Part shown: in pieces, positions 1-8,632 of the stretch
Layout of the letters: the number at the start of each line of letters is the position of its first letter
Position numbering within the stretch: the first letter of the stretch is position 1
Origin: Acidobacteria bacterium 13_1_20CM_3_53_8
GTDB lineage: Bacteria; Acidobacteriota; Blastocatellia; Pyrinomonadales; Pyrinomonadaceae
NCBI GenBank assembly: GCA_001920415.1
Contig: MNJR01000113.1
Coordinates: 4,978 to 39,277 of the forward strand
DNA length: 34,300 nucleotides
Reading direction: 5' to 3'
Made by a program: the position numbers and the translations under genes
The notes under the pieces: generated by a model
Told to the model about the DNA's origin: nothing
Databases searched by the model: none
What the model saw: the letters and a program-made list of their open reading frames with translations, nothing else

Positions 1-1
1 T

Positions 2-742
2 GCGCAGGCTTTACGAGATCGAGGTCATCAAGTATTTTCACTTGATATTAAGAGCGGTTGTGATCTTCGCTACGCGGATGACACCACCTTCATCAGTTCT
101 GACAGGGTCTGGTTCTTGGCATGGGATACGGGCGGTACTAAGTACATAGAAGCTGCTGATCGGCAGCACGAAATATACAAGCACAACTGCGAATTGTCGG
201 CCAGAGTGTTTGACGTTTTGGAGCGATTGCGCCTTCCTTTCCTTTTTACAACTTCACAGCTTGCGGGACAGCCCAACGCTTACGGACTTACCAAGTTGAT
301 GGCAGAGAGACGAGCGATGCAGCTTGGAGGAAAAATAGCGCGCTTGTGGAATATTTTCGGGTGGGAAACGCCAGGGCAGAAAAGTCATGTCATTACAGAT
401 CTAGTGCTCTCCGGTCTGCTTAAAGGGCGCGTGCGTTGCCATACAACAGGGCGCGAGCGTCGTCGCTTCCTATACAGAAGTGATTGTGTCTCTGCTCTAA
501 TTGCCCTCGCTGATAGCGCACAGCAGACAGCCGATATTGCTGGCATAGAGTGGCTAACTATTCAGCAAGCCGCTGAAGAGATTGCGCGTCAACTGGAAGT
601 TGATGTTGGGTTCGGAGAAGTGGAAGGCGCTGAAGTGATGATTGATCCTGAACATCTTTTAATGGACTGGCAGCCAACAGTCTCCTTCAGCGAAGGAATT
701 AGCAAAGTCATTAATGAAGCCCGATTGTTTTTGAAGAGATAA
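2..742 (+). CDS. NAD-dependent epimerase/dehydratase (SDR), 5'-truncated by the window edge
   Basis: The frame is open from base 2 with no stop, so the gene begins upstream of the window; the ATG at 116 is internal. The visible protein starts in the Rossmann fold ([14 protein letters not shown], then a GCDLRYADD acidic stretch typical after the second beta strand). It carries the SDR catalytic YxxxK motif as [14 protein letters not shown], about 94 residues into the visible part, preceded by [10 protein letters not shown], the usual position of the catalytic Ser/Thr. The C-terminal part resembles the substrate-binding lobe of extended SDRs acting on nucleotide sugars. The glycine-rich NAD motif must lie off the window. 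The next gene starts 19 bp downstream and is another nucleotide-sugar SDR, so the two are probably co-transcribed for surface polysaccharide synthesis. The exact sugar substrate cannot be read from the sequence. Confidence 0.85.
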   Translation, partial: AQALRDRGHQVFSLDIKSGCDLRYADDTTFISSDRVWFLAWDTGGTKYIEAADRQHEIYKHNCELSARVFDVLERLRLPFLFTTSQLAGQPNAYGLTKLMAERRAMQLGGKIARLWNIFGWETPGQKSHVITDLVLSGLLKGRVRCHTTGRERRRFLYRSDCVSALIALADSAQQTADIAGIEWLTIQQAAEEIARQLEVDVGFGEVEGAEVMIDPEHLLMDWQPTVSFSEGISKVINEARLFLKR

Positions 743-761
743 CGAGCCAAGTCTTATAAGC

Positions 762-1712
762 ATGAATTCATTCTGGGAAAATCGACGCATATGTGTAACG
801 GGGGGCGCAGGGTTTCTAGGCTCCTATGTTGTATTACGTCTTAAAGAACTTGGTTGTCGCAATATTTTCATCCCGCGTTCAGCACAATTTGACTTGCGCG
901 ATAAAGCTGCGGTGAAACGTCTTTACGATTATGCACGGCCTGATATTGTCATACACTTGGCTGCTGTTGTCGGCGGCATCGGCGCAAATAGCGAGAATCC
1001 AGGTCGTTTCTTCTATGATAATTTGATTATAGGTGTTGAGATGATGGAAGAGGCACGCAAACAAGGGATTGAGAAGTTTATAGCTGTCGGAACCGTTTGC
1101 GTTTATCCGAAACACGCTACCGTTCCCTTTTGCGAAGATGAGTTATGGAATGGTTTCCCAGAAGAGACGAATGCACCTTATGGGCTGGCTAAGAAAATGC
1201 TGCTTGTTCAATCCGAAGCCTATCGTAAGCAGTATGGCTTGAACTCTCTTTACCTCATTCCAGTTAATCTCTACGGGCCACGAGACAACTTCGATGTGAA
1301 AACTTCGCATGTAATTCCTGCCCTGATACGAAAGTGCGTGGAGGCCGTAAACACTGGTCAATCAAGTGTTATTGTCTGGGGAACGGGAAACGCAACACGT
1401 GAATTCTTGCACGCGGATGACTGCGCTCGCGGTATCCTTCTTGCGACGGAGCATTATAACTCTTCAGAGCCGATTAATTTAGGCTCGGGCATCGAAGTCT
1501 CGATTCGAGATATAGCGTGCGATATCGCACGGCTGACAGGCTTCGGCGGCAAGTTTATCTGGGATGCGACAAAGCCTGACGGGCAACCACGTCGTTGTCT
1601 GGATATAACGCGCGCCAAAGAGAGATTTGGATTTGTAGCGGAAATCCCCTTCGAAGAAGGGCTTCGGCAGACAGTTAATTGGTATATAGATAGGCTAACT
1701 TTGCCTACATAA
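762..1712 (+). CDS. fcl: GDP-L-fucose synthase-like NAD(P)-dependent epimerase/reductase
   Basis: 316 residues, the usual length for GDP-L-fucose synthase, which converts GDP-4-keto-6-deoxymannose to GDP-L-fucose in the cytosol. The NAD(P) motif GGAGFLG is at residues 14-20. The family stretch [16 protein letters not shown] follows at 65-80. The catalytic region has GTVCVYPK (Cys113 matching the family's catalytic Cys; Thr111 replaces the usual Ser), Tyr140 and Lys144 in [17 protein letters not shown] supplies the family's catalytic His, and [10 protein letters not shown] is also conserved. It lies 19 bp after another SDR, which suggests a small sugar-nucleotide operon. No GDP-mannose dehydratase is visible, so a related sugar specificity is possible. 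A 13-bp stem hairpin lies just downstream. Confidence 0.88.
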   Translation: MNSFWENRRICVTGGAGFLGSYVVLRLKELGCRNIFIPRSAQFDLRDKAAVKRLYDYARPDIVIHLAAVVGGIGANSENPGRFFYDNLIIGVEMMEEARKQGIEKFIAVGTVCVYPKHATVPFCEDELWNGFPEETNAPYGLAKKMLLVQSEAYRKQYGLNSLYLIPVNLYGPRDNFDVKTSHVIPALIRKCVEAVNTGQSSVIVWGTGNATREFLHADDCARGILLATEHYNSSEPINLGSGIEVSIRDIACDIARLTGFGGKFIWDATKPDGQPRRCLDITRAKERFGFVAEIPFEEGLRQTVNWYIDRLTLPT

Positions 1713-1727
1713 ACAGAAAACAGAAGT

Positions 1728-1762
1728 AATTTATAGGCAGCCTCACATTCTGCCTATAAATT
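1728..1762. terminator. Hairpin between convergent fcl-like gene and transposase remnant
   Basis: AATTTATAGGCAG (1728-1740) pairs perfectly with CTGCCTATAAATT (1750-1762) over 13 bp, with a 9-nt loop. It overlaps the last codons of the transposase remnant (stop at 1743-1745) and begins 15 bp after the fcl-like stop. It could serve as a bidirectional terminator or belong to the end of the insertion sequence. There is no clear T-run. Confidence 0.45.
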
Positions 1763-2970
1763 CAACTTCGATCCCCAGTTCGTGAATAGATTGAATAACG
1801 ACGCAGATGTTGTGACAAAGTACCTTGCACAAGGCTTCATTTATCTGCGCGCGTTCGGTCTTGCTCCTCAGCCTCTCTCCGAAGCGAGATTTAATCATCG
1901 AAAAAGTTGATTCCGCGTTGCTGCGCTTGTGATAGTGGTGATTAAACTCCTCTTGATTGTAGAGGTAGAAGTGGAGCATCCGATTCCACACGCTATCTTT
2001 TTTGCTCTGCTTTGAGTTTGACTTAAAAGGGGTGTAAGGATGTCCGCTCTTTATAGCGAGTTGCAATTGAGTGCGACCGTTGCGACACAGCCGCTTGGTC
2101 AGTACCGCCTGCGGTAGCGGGCGGGTAGTTACCGCGCACATCACCCGCCCGCTACCGCAGGCGGTACTGACTTGAGTCGCATTCAATTGCAAACCGTAAT
2201 ATTAACGTCAGCCGAATACTCTTGCTCGAAAGGTACTCCTTATCTGCCGAGACTTCGCGGATCGTGAAACCGCTCTCAGCCGTCTTATTCAGCAAAGGTT
2301 TGAAATACGGGCTGTCATTCGCATACCTGCGCGAAATCTCGCAGCTTGTAACAATATTCGTTTTTACTCCTGTCATCAGGCGCAGCTTTATCCAGTGGTG
2401 CCAGTCCTCAGTATTGCCATACTTCACATCGAACCAGCGTTTGTATTGGCACGTGCCGAACCCGCTGCTGTCAATCGCAAAGTCAACCTCTACGCTTTTC
2501 AAAGCGAGACTTGATTCGGTGATCAGTTGCTGCAAATAACCTGTCATCACTTCCAACTCAAGATACTTGAAGATCGTATTATAGCGAATAGGGCGAGAGA
2601 GAAATCCGCGCCTCAAAGCGTCGTCTAAGTCGCTTTGATTGCGACGGCCTGACATGCAGTTATAGGTCTTCAGACATGCGGCGTAGATGAGATCGCAGAA
2701 CGGCGCTGTTGGGCGTCCACGACCTTTCGGCTTTTCGGGTTCTATTACTGTGGAGCAGAGTTCAAACAGTAATGATTTGAAATAGGCTTCTTCGCGCGTC
2801 TGACTCAAGTTGTATTTATGCCATTGCTGCTTGTAAGTCGGTCTGGAAGTGTTCTCAAGCGGGGGAAGCTCTAGATTACTTTGCTTTCTCAGCAAGAACT
2901 CAACGGCATAAAGATGCTTGCACTTGACTCTGTTAGTTTCAAAGTCAGCGCATGTGCAGGTTTGCAGGGC
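1743..2970 (-). pseudogene. DDE transposase with N-terminal SWIM zinc finger, broken by a palindromic insertion
   Basis: Two minus-strand frames together encode one IS5/IS1182-like DDE transposase. Reading from about 2958, the frame gives CTCADFETNRVKCKHLYAVEF, a SWIM-type CxCx(n)CxH zinc finger, then a conserved region with AIDSSGFG (first Asp) and VSADKEYLSS (second Asp). At about 2192-2061 a 132-bp palindromic element interrupts it. The reading then resumes in another frame (from about 2060 to 1743) as PYTPFKSNSK and KRSNAESTFSMIKSRFG, the YREK-like region with the catalytic Glu. Joining the halves across the insertion restores the usual spacing between ADK-Y and PFKSN. No ATG precedes the SWIM finger in frame (the frame closes at 3066), so the N-terminus is also degraded or uses an unrecognised start. 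The gene is almost certainly inactive. Confidence 0.8.
2061..2192. repeat. Nested palindromic (REP/MITE-like) element, copy 1, inside the transposase
   Basis: The inner inverted repeat has 29-bp perfect arms (2098-2126 and 2143-2171, starting GTCAGTACCGCCTGCGGTAG) around a 16-nt loop. The outer inverted repeat TTGCAATTGAGTGCGAC (2061-2077) pairs with 2176-2192 with one mismatch. The inner arms are identical to those at 19056-19129, which also have a 16-nt loop. The outer arms differ from that copy but share a recognisable GTT..GCA.TTGA core, so this is probably an older, diverged member of the same family. I see no clear target-site duplication here. It splits a transposase gene. Confidence 0.85.
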
Positions 2971-3066
2971 GAGATCTGGAGACGTTGCGCAGCATCGAGT
3001 CCAAAGACTTTGAATTAATAGAAGCGATTCTCTTTCTTGTACGTTATGGCTGTTCGGAGCGCTTCA

Positions 3067-3563
3067 GGAAAAATTTAGGAAATATTTTCAAAGTCTGTAA
3101 GGACTTACTGATGGGTATCCTAGTATTAATATAGGTTAGGTGTCATTCATAAGGTTCAAGTCGAAAGCTGGGGCTGCATACAGATTCTAGTTTTAGTCAG
3201 CGAGGGACACTAAGGAATATAGGTTGATATATCCTGATATCAGATAACTGAAGGTATGTTGATCAATCTACGACAGCTCTTGAGCAATGGGCTGAAACTA
3301 ATTCAGCCGTCGGTATCAAAGGGCCAGCCCGTATTCCATATCAATGGAACATACTTAACAGGGAGCAGGGTTCCTTAGTGGCTGTACGTACACAGCACTA
3401 TTTAATCAGTAAGTAAACATTACTCTGACTGTTAAGAAGGCGCAGATTAAAGAAGCAATCTCCTAACCCGCAACTTTCATTAATGAAGTCAGTAAAATCA
3501 ATGGACTGAGTGATTAGTTAATCTAATAATCGCTTGTTTCAATTACATTGAAGAGGACAGCAA
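3067..3563. other. Intergenic stretch without recognisable gene
   Basis: About 500 bp between the transposase remnant and the secreted P-domain protein. It is AT-rich, has no convincing ORF with a ribosome-binding site, and contains no tRNA-like structure or tandem repeat that I can see. It should hold the left end of the decayed insertion sequence and the promoter of the downstream gene, but neither can be fixed by eye. Confidence 0.5.
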
Positions 3564-5669
3564 ATGTTTTCATTGAGACCTAAAATTAGTGCACACAGGA
3601 TTATCCTTGCAGGCTCGTCACTTTTAATCGCTTCAATTCTCTCAGTAGCAGGATACTTCCACACACGCGCTTTTGCTGCAAATCTTGAAGTTTATTCAGG
3701 TCATACCCCGAAGGTTATTAATAAGGCGGATCCGATTGTGTCTGCTGTGATATACGGCAGCCCTACGTTAGATATTAATATGATTGACCCTGCTTCGATA
3801 AGGCTCTCTGGCGCACAACTTAGGCGCAGAGGGGATGGTCGCGCTAAAATGAAGATTAGAGATGTCAATGGCGACGGGATTCCCGATTTGAATTTCGTCC
3901 TTTTGACGGATGAATTACATTTGAGTGAAGGCTCACATATAGCATCTCTTGAGGCGAAGACCTTCGATGGCAGAGCAGTTATTGGTAAACATTTGGTCGA
4001 GGTTGTTAATAGGCCGTTACATACAGAAAGCGCCCAGGATAATCAGCAGGACAATAATGTCTCTAACGGAAAGCCGCCAGATGTTACGCCGGATGTTGGT
4101 TCTACGTTTACTAATTCAGCCCCGATTACTATCAACGATGGTCCAACTCCGCCAACCATAGCGACTCCTTATCCTTCAACTATTACAGTTACTGGCCTAA
4201 CTGGCAACGTCTCTAAGGTTTCGGTAAAACTCAACGGTCTTAGCCATACTGCGCCGGACGATATTGATATACTGCTGGTCGGGCCAACGGGCGCGAAACT
4301 GGTTATACAGGCAGATTCCGGTGGATTCGCCCCGACCGGTAGTGTAACAAATATAACTTATCAACTAGTTGATGCTGCACCAGCATGTCCACCCGATGGT
4401 GCTGGTCTGACTAATAATGCAGTATACAAACCCGCAAAATTCGGCGGAACCATAGAGAGTTTTCCGGCACCCGCTCCCGTTGGGCCTTACCCTGAGCCGA
4501 CACCCTGCGCAACTACGACTAATACGTTCACCAACACCTTCGCAACATTGACCCCAAATGGCATTTGGAGTTTGTATATAGTGGATGACAGCTTCGGTGA
4601 TGTGGGCGCTATTTCTGGCGGTTGGACGTTGACTATATTGACAACCACTGCCGCCAACACCGCTCTCAGCGGAATAGTCAACATGGCGGATGGCACGCCA
4701 CTAGGCGGCGCGGTGATGGATTTGAGTGGTATGACTTCGGCCCGCACGATAACAGATGCTAGCGGTCATTACAGCTTCGATAATCTGGCAACCGGTTTCT
4801 ACACAGTATCGCCTGCTTTAGCTAATTATACGTTTGGCCCGATCAGTCGTAGTTTCTCATTAACTGGCAGCAGGACGGACGCTGCGTTCACTGCCACGCC
4901 AGATGCTATACAGGTCTCTAATCCTCTGGACACTTCAGAATATTTCGTCCGTCAGCAGTATATTGATTTCTTAGGTAGAGAGTCTGACCAAGGAGGATTG
5001 GATTTCTGGTCTTCAAAGATCAACGCATGCGGCTCGGACGCTGCGTGCATTCGTCAAGAGCGCATAGAGGTCTCCGCTGCCTTTTTCTCGTCTGAAGAGT
5101 TTCAACAGACAGGCTCTTTCATCTACAGCCTCTATAATGCAGGCTTAGGCAGGAATCTCTCTTATTCAGAGTTTTCTGCCGACAGGTCTCAAGTCATTAA
5201 TGGCGCAGATCTGGACGCGCGCAAGGCAGCATTTGCTAAGGCATTCGTCGAGAGGCGGGAGTTCGCGCAAAAGTATCTAGGTATGACTGCATCGGACGTG
5301 TTCGTTGATGCGCTCTTGCGAAACATCAAGCAAACAAGCGGTATTGATCTGTCCGCTCAGAGGGTCGCGCTCATAGCAAATTACAACTCTGGACAGAGCA
5401 TGAGCGAAAGCCGAAGCCTTGTTCTCAGAGAGTCTATAGAGAACGCATCGTTTAAGCAGTCAGAACTCAACGAAGCTTTCGTGCTAATGCAGTACTTCGG
5501 TTACCTGAGAAGAGACGCAGACACGGGCGGATTCGACTTCTGGCTTGATGTGCTAAACAACCGTGTGTCCGGCAATTATAGAAGCATGGTATGCGCTTTC
5601 ATTACCAGTGCTGAGTATCAACGTAGGTTCTCGTCCATCATCTCTTACTCTAATAGTGAGTGCAGATAA
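3564..5669 (+). CDS. Secreted multidomain protein: P-domain, carboxypeptidase-regulatory-like domain, two DUF4214 domains
   Basis: 701 residues, preceded by a GAGGA ribosome-binding site (start at 3564). An N-terminal signal sequence covers about 1-38. Residues 100-108 (DVNGDGIPD) form a calcium-binding EF-hand/dockerin-like loop. Residues about 205-358 look like a proprotein-convertase P-domain: an ITVTGLTGNVSKV opening, APDDIDILLVGPTG, and closing PNGIWSLYIVDDSFGDVG..GGWTL. Residues about 366-445 match a carboxypeptidase regulatory-like beta-sandwich (SGIVNMADGTPLGGAVMDL, DASGHYSFDNLATGFYTV). The C-terminal 240 residues contain two DUF4214 units, each with FVRQQYIDFLGRESDQGGLDFW or a close variant (YFGYLRRDADTGGFDFW). 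No peptidase domain is present, so an extracellular adhesion or scaffold role is an inference. This architecture is common in Blastocatellia-type Acidobacteriota. Confidence 0.88.
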   Translation: MFSLRPKISAHRIILAGSSLLIASILSVAGYFHTRAFAANLEVYSGHTPKVINKADPIVSAVIYGSPTLDINMIDPASIRLSGAQLRRRGDGRAKMKIRDVNGDGIPDLNFVLLTDELHLSEGSHIASLEAKTFDGRAVIGKHLVEVVNRPLHTESAQDNQQDNNVSNGKPPDVTPDVGSTFTNSAPITINDGPTPPTIATPYPSTITVTGLTGNVSKVSVKLNGLSHTAPDDIDILLVGPTGAKLVIQADSGGFAPTGSVTNITYQLVDAAPACPPDGAGLTNNAVYKPAKFGGTIESFPAPAPVGPYPEPTPCATTTNTFTNTFATLTPNGIWSLYIVDDSFGDVGAISGGWTLTILTTTAANTALSGIVNMADGTPLGGAVMDLSGMTSARTITDASGHYSFDNLATGFYTVSPALANYTFGPISRSFSLTGSRTDAAFTATPDAIQVSNPLDTSEYFVRQQYIDFLGRESDQGGLDFWSSKINACGSDAACIRQERIEVSAAFFSSEEFQQTGSFIYSLYNAGLGRNLSYSEFSADRSQVINGADLDARKAAFAKAFVERREFAQKYLGMTASDVFVDALLRNIKQTSGIDLSAQRVALIANYNSGQSMSESRSLVLRESIENASFKQSELNEAFVLMQYFGYLRRDADTGGFDFWLDVLNNRVSGNYRSMVCAFITSAEYQRRFSSIISYSNSECR

Positions 5670-5968
5670 GTAAACATGGGCAATAATATATTTGACTCAC
5701 TTGATGTTCATTCCGGGGCAATTAGTAATGATATGGCAATAAGCTCGTTAGGGTGCTAGCTTGAACATGAATAGTCAAAAGCTTTAGCGAGGTCTCGCAA
5801 TATCAATATTGCTCTGTTGTACCTCTGGATTCACCGAGTGTTATAAGCCAGTGACTAAAAGTGGGTTGCCATCCTACGTGCGTACGGGCTGGCTGTTTGG
5901 ATTTCCTCATCAAATCGAATCAGGTCAGAGATAGACCCGGCGCTTATTTACGCGTACGCCAAAACAGA

Positions 5969-6172
5969 ATGATTGTAACGGAGCGCAACGAAACTCAGTG
6001 GCCTGAAAAAGATTTGGCCGAGCGTAATGATGCGATTGATGAGGTTGATAATGAATACACGGGAGAATCCGATTTAGATTTAGCGTTAATGCGGTTGCGC
6101 AACAGTGCCTTGCCTACGCGCCTGTCGAGCCGTGATAGGCGCTTTCAGCGTAAGAAACCCAAACAACATTGA
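5969..6172 (+). CDS. Small charged hypothetical protein
   Basis: A 67-residue frame starting at ATG 5969; a GTG at 5861 would give 103 residues, but the extra part looks unlike protein-coding sequence. The product is strongly charged: an acidic middle (AIDEVDNEYTGESDLDLAL) followed by a basic tail (RLSSRDRRFQRKKPKQH). There is no signal peptide or membrane segment. No family is recognised and no strong Shine-Dalgarno sequence is visible upstream. The gap to the next small ORF is 70 bp. It could be a real small cytosolic protein or a chance ORF. Confidence 0.35.
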   Translation: MIVTERNETQWPEKDLAERNDAIDEVDNEYTGESDLDLALMRLRNSALPTRLSSRDRRFQRKKPKQH

Positions 6173-6242
6173 AATGAGCAATTGTTTAATGAGCATATTT
6201 TGTGACGTCTGTTAGAACATCTAATATTCGTTATGCCGCAAC

Positions 6243-6617
6243 GTGAAAAGTATGTTTAAGTGGAATGAATATGAATTTATTGAATGTCTCGGAGTCCTCC
6301 CTCTAGTTGGGCCAGATGAGCAATTTCATTTCTTCCGAGTAGAAAAAGATAGCCTCCGATTAGAGCTTGTGGTTTTCCAGTATGAAGCAGATGTTCGCAT
6401 TGAGATTTACAAACAAGGCTTGGATGCTCCAATCTTTCAAACACAAATCATGTCTTGTCCGGGTGTCATATATGTGAGTGAGAAAAATGAAAGAGAATCT
6501 TTGGAATTTGCGGGGCTATTTGGTTACAGCAGGCTTGATGAAGAGCCACCCCTTGTTCCGATGGTAACGAGGGTTATGGTAAATCCGCAAATCAGAGTTG
6601 AATTATCTATCCTATGA
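6243..6617 (+). CDS. Hypothetical cytosolic protein, no recognised family
   Basis: The frame opens at GTG 6243; an ATG at 6252 (MFKWNEYEF) is an equally likely start. It encodes about 121-124 residues with an amino-acid pattern like a compact beta-rich domain: alternating hydrophobic strands (DSLRLELVVFQYEADVRIEIYK, VTRVMVNPQIRVELSIL) and no signal peptide or transmembrane segment. No catalytic or metal-binding motif stands out. It lies alone between an uncertain small ORF and a 400-bp gap. Composition is AT-rich compared with the right half of the window, as in the other accessory genes here. Function unknown. Confidence 0.55.
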   Translation: MKSMFKWNEYEFIECLGVLPLVGPDEQFHFFRVEKDSLRLELVVFQYEADVRIEIYKQGLDAPIFQTQIMSCPGVIYVSEKNERESLEFAGLFGYSRLDEEPPLVPMVTRVMVNPQIRVELSIL

Positions 6618-7025
6618 GCGGCATAACAACTCATTCAACCGGAGCGCGGATTGAATGGCTCTCATCATTCATAGCTTTGATGGAAGTTGAATGCTTTTTC
6701 GCTGCGCCAGGTTAATTAACCGGGTGAGGCACTAGCTCATGAAAGTCGATGTGCTGGTGCGGCGCTTGGGGCGTATTAATGCGCTGCCACGATGCACCTT
6801 TCTCACTAATCACAGGACGTATTCCGTAATTCGGTCCGATAAGTGCAGTGATTAACTATTGGGGTGTTTTGAGGCGCAATTTGAGCCTCAATGGGGCAGT
6901 GTATCCACCTACTATGCCCGTCAACGGGCATTTTGCCACACCATCAAAACTTACTCTCAGGTAGAACCTGATCTGCTAAGCCGTGCCCGGTATAAGTCCT
7001 GCAAGTAACTCAAGGTGGCTATTTA
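6618..7025. other. Intergenic stretch with a small hairpin
   Basis: About 400 bp without a supported gene. The one clear local structure is a 7-bp hairpin, ATGCCCG (6914-6920), loop TCAA, CGGGCAT (6925-6931), followed by a short T-run; it resembles a weak intrinsic terminator but is about 300 bp from the nearest upstream stop codon. The last 20 bases hold the AAGGTGG ribosome-binding site of the downstream TPR gene. Confidence 0.45.
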
Positions 7026-8510
7026 ATGGAAGAATCAGCTAAAGAATTTGATACTGCCCCTGACTTCACCGACATAGTGCCAGCATTGGGTGTTGAGCAG
7101 ATTGACTCGCTCAACGAGCAGGGATGGAATATCAAGAAAACTGATACGAAGCGTACTTTAGAGTTAGCTATACAAGCACGCAAGTTAGCCCAAGCCCATT
7201 CATACGAGCGGGGGATAGCTTACAGTCTGCGTAACAGCAGTTATTCTCACTATCTCCTAGGTGATTACGCATCTGGGCTTGATGACGCGCTCGAAGCAAT
7301 GAGTCTGTTTGAGAGATTGGAAGACAAGGACGGTGTTGCGAGTGCCTTGAACTGCCTCGGAAATATTTATAGATGTTTGGGCGAGTACTCAGAGTCAATC
7401 AAGTCTCACTCCAGGAGCTTACAATTATGTGAAGAACTCAATAATAAACATGAGGCAGCAAAAGCGCTTAATAATCTGGGGGGAGGTTATCTTCATCTAG
7501 GCGATTACGCTAAAGCACTAGAGGTCAATCAGCAGAGTTTGAAGATAAAAGAAGAAATCAAAGCGCCAGATTTACCAACAACTCTGTCCAACATAGGACT
7601 GATTTATCAACATCTGGGTGATCATAAGCAATCAATAGACTATTTCCTTAAAGGTCTGCAAAAGAGCCGGGAGATTGGAGACAGCAGAAGTGAAAGCGTT
7701 TGTCTAGCGCACCTTGGCGAGGCTTACAGGTTCATGGGGAATTATACAAGCGCTCTTGAATATCAATTACAGGCTATGGAGGTTTCGCAAAAGAATGAAA
7801 ACAGGCGTATTGAGGGGGGGATTTTCATCTACCTTGGGAAACTTTATCAAGACATGGAAGAGCATGATAAAGCTTTGGCTTCTTACTTGAATGGGCTGAG
7901 GGTCGCACAACAGATTGGTCACAGGCTATCGGAGAGCGAAGCATTCATGGCATTGGGGGAACTATACTGTAAGCGAGAAGAATACGCTAAAGCAATCGAA
8001 TCTCTTTCCAGCGGCCTGAGCATTGCCGAGGAAATCGAATGCAGCGAAAATATCTTCAAAGCTCATCATATGCTATCCCTGATCTATGAACGGCAGGGAG
8101 ACTTTTCTTCGGCATTGAATCACTATAAAGCCTTCTACGAATTCAGGCAGAAAGTCTTCGGAGAAGAAGCAGATAGGAACTTGAAGAGATTGATGATTCA
8201 AGCCGAAGTCGAGAAGGCGCAGAAGGAGGCAGAGATCTATCGGCTAAAACATGTGGAGCTAGCCGCTCGTGTCAGAGAGTTAGAGAACGCGCTTGCGCAG
8301 ATCAAGCAACTTCAAAGCTTGCTGCCAATCTGCTCTTATTGTAAATCAATCCGCAATGATGAGAATTATTGGCAGAGCGTAGAAAGCTATATTAGCTTAA
8401 ACACGAGGACTAAGTTCAGTCATGGTATTTGTCCTGATTGCTATGAGAAGGTGATGCGGCCACAGTTGGAAGAGATGAAGAGGAAGCGAAATTTGAGCCA
8501 CTCAGGTTAA
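7026..8510 (+). CDS. TPR-repeat protein with coiled coil and C-terminal Cys-rich (zinc-ribbon-like) domain
   Basis: 494 residues with AAGGTGG upstream of the ATG. Residues about 30-380 are a run of TPR units of about 40 residues each (for example ALNCLGNIYRCLGEYSESIK, ALNNLGGGYLHLGDYAKALE), of the kind found in bacterial signalling proteins. Residues about 390-430 form a charged coiled coil. The C-terminal 60 residues (LLPICSYCKSIRND..YW..VESYI.........FSHGICPDCYEKV) carry CSYC at 436-439 and CPDC at 469-472, a probable metal-binding pair. This tail is familiar from the ends of PAS/response-regulator proteins and some diguanylate cyclases. There is no kinase or cyclase domain here and no signal peptide, so it is probably a cytosolic adaptor or sensor. 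It ends 122 bp before a convergent gene. Confidence 0.85.
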   Translation: MEESAKEFDTAPDFTDIVPALGVEQIDSLNEQGWNIKKTDTKRTLELAIQARKLAQAHSYERGIAYSLRNSSYSHYLLGDYASGLDDALEAMSLFERLEDKDGVASALNCLGNIYRCLGEYSESIKSHSRSLQLCEELNNKHEAAKALNNLGGGYLHLGDYAKALEVNQQSLKIKEEIKAPDLPTTLSNIGLIYQHLGDHKQSIDYFLKGLQKSREIGDSRSESVCLAHLGEAYRFMGNYTSALEYQLQAMEVSQKNENRRIEGGIFIYLGKLYQDMEEHDKALASYLNGLRVAQQIGHRLSESEAFMALGELYCKREEYAKAIESLSSGLSIAEEIECSENIFKAHHMLSLIYERQGDFSSALNHYKAFYEFRQKVFGEEADRNLKRLMIQAEVEKAQKEAEIYRLKHVELAARVRELENALAQIKQLQSLLPICSYCKSIRNDENYWQSVESYISLNTRTKFSHGICPDCYEKVMRPQLEEMKRKRNLSHSG

Positions 8511-8632
8511 TTTATTGTAAGGCCGAAGATACTATTCTACAGACCAGAGTGATGCAAAGAACAGGGGCAAAGCATTTCTACTGAGAGGTGTCCGGGCTAA
8601 CTACTAGACTAGCTGCTCTATGTGTGGCGAAA

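Noticed and set aside
2222-3134. Plus-strand ORFs (2222-2539 and 2952-3134) across the transposase remnant
   Set aside because: The minus strand carries recognisable DDE and SWIM motifs; the plus-strand frames do not resemble proteins.
5861-5968. Longer N-terminus (GTG start) for the small charged ORF
   Set aside because: No ribosome-binding site and Cys/Gly/Arg-rich sequence unlike the rest of the product.
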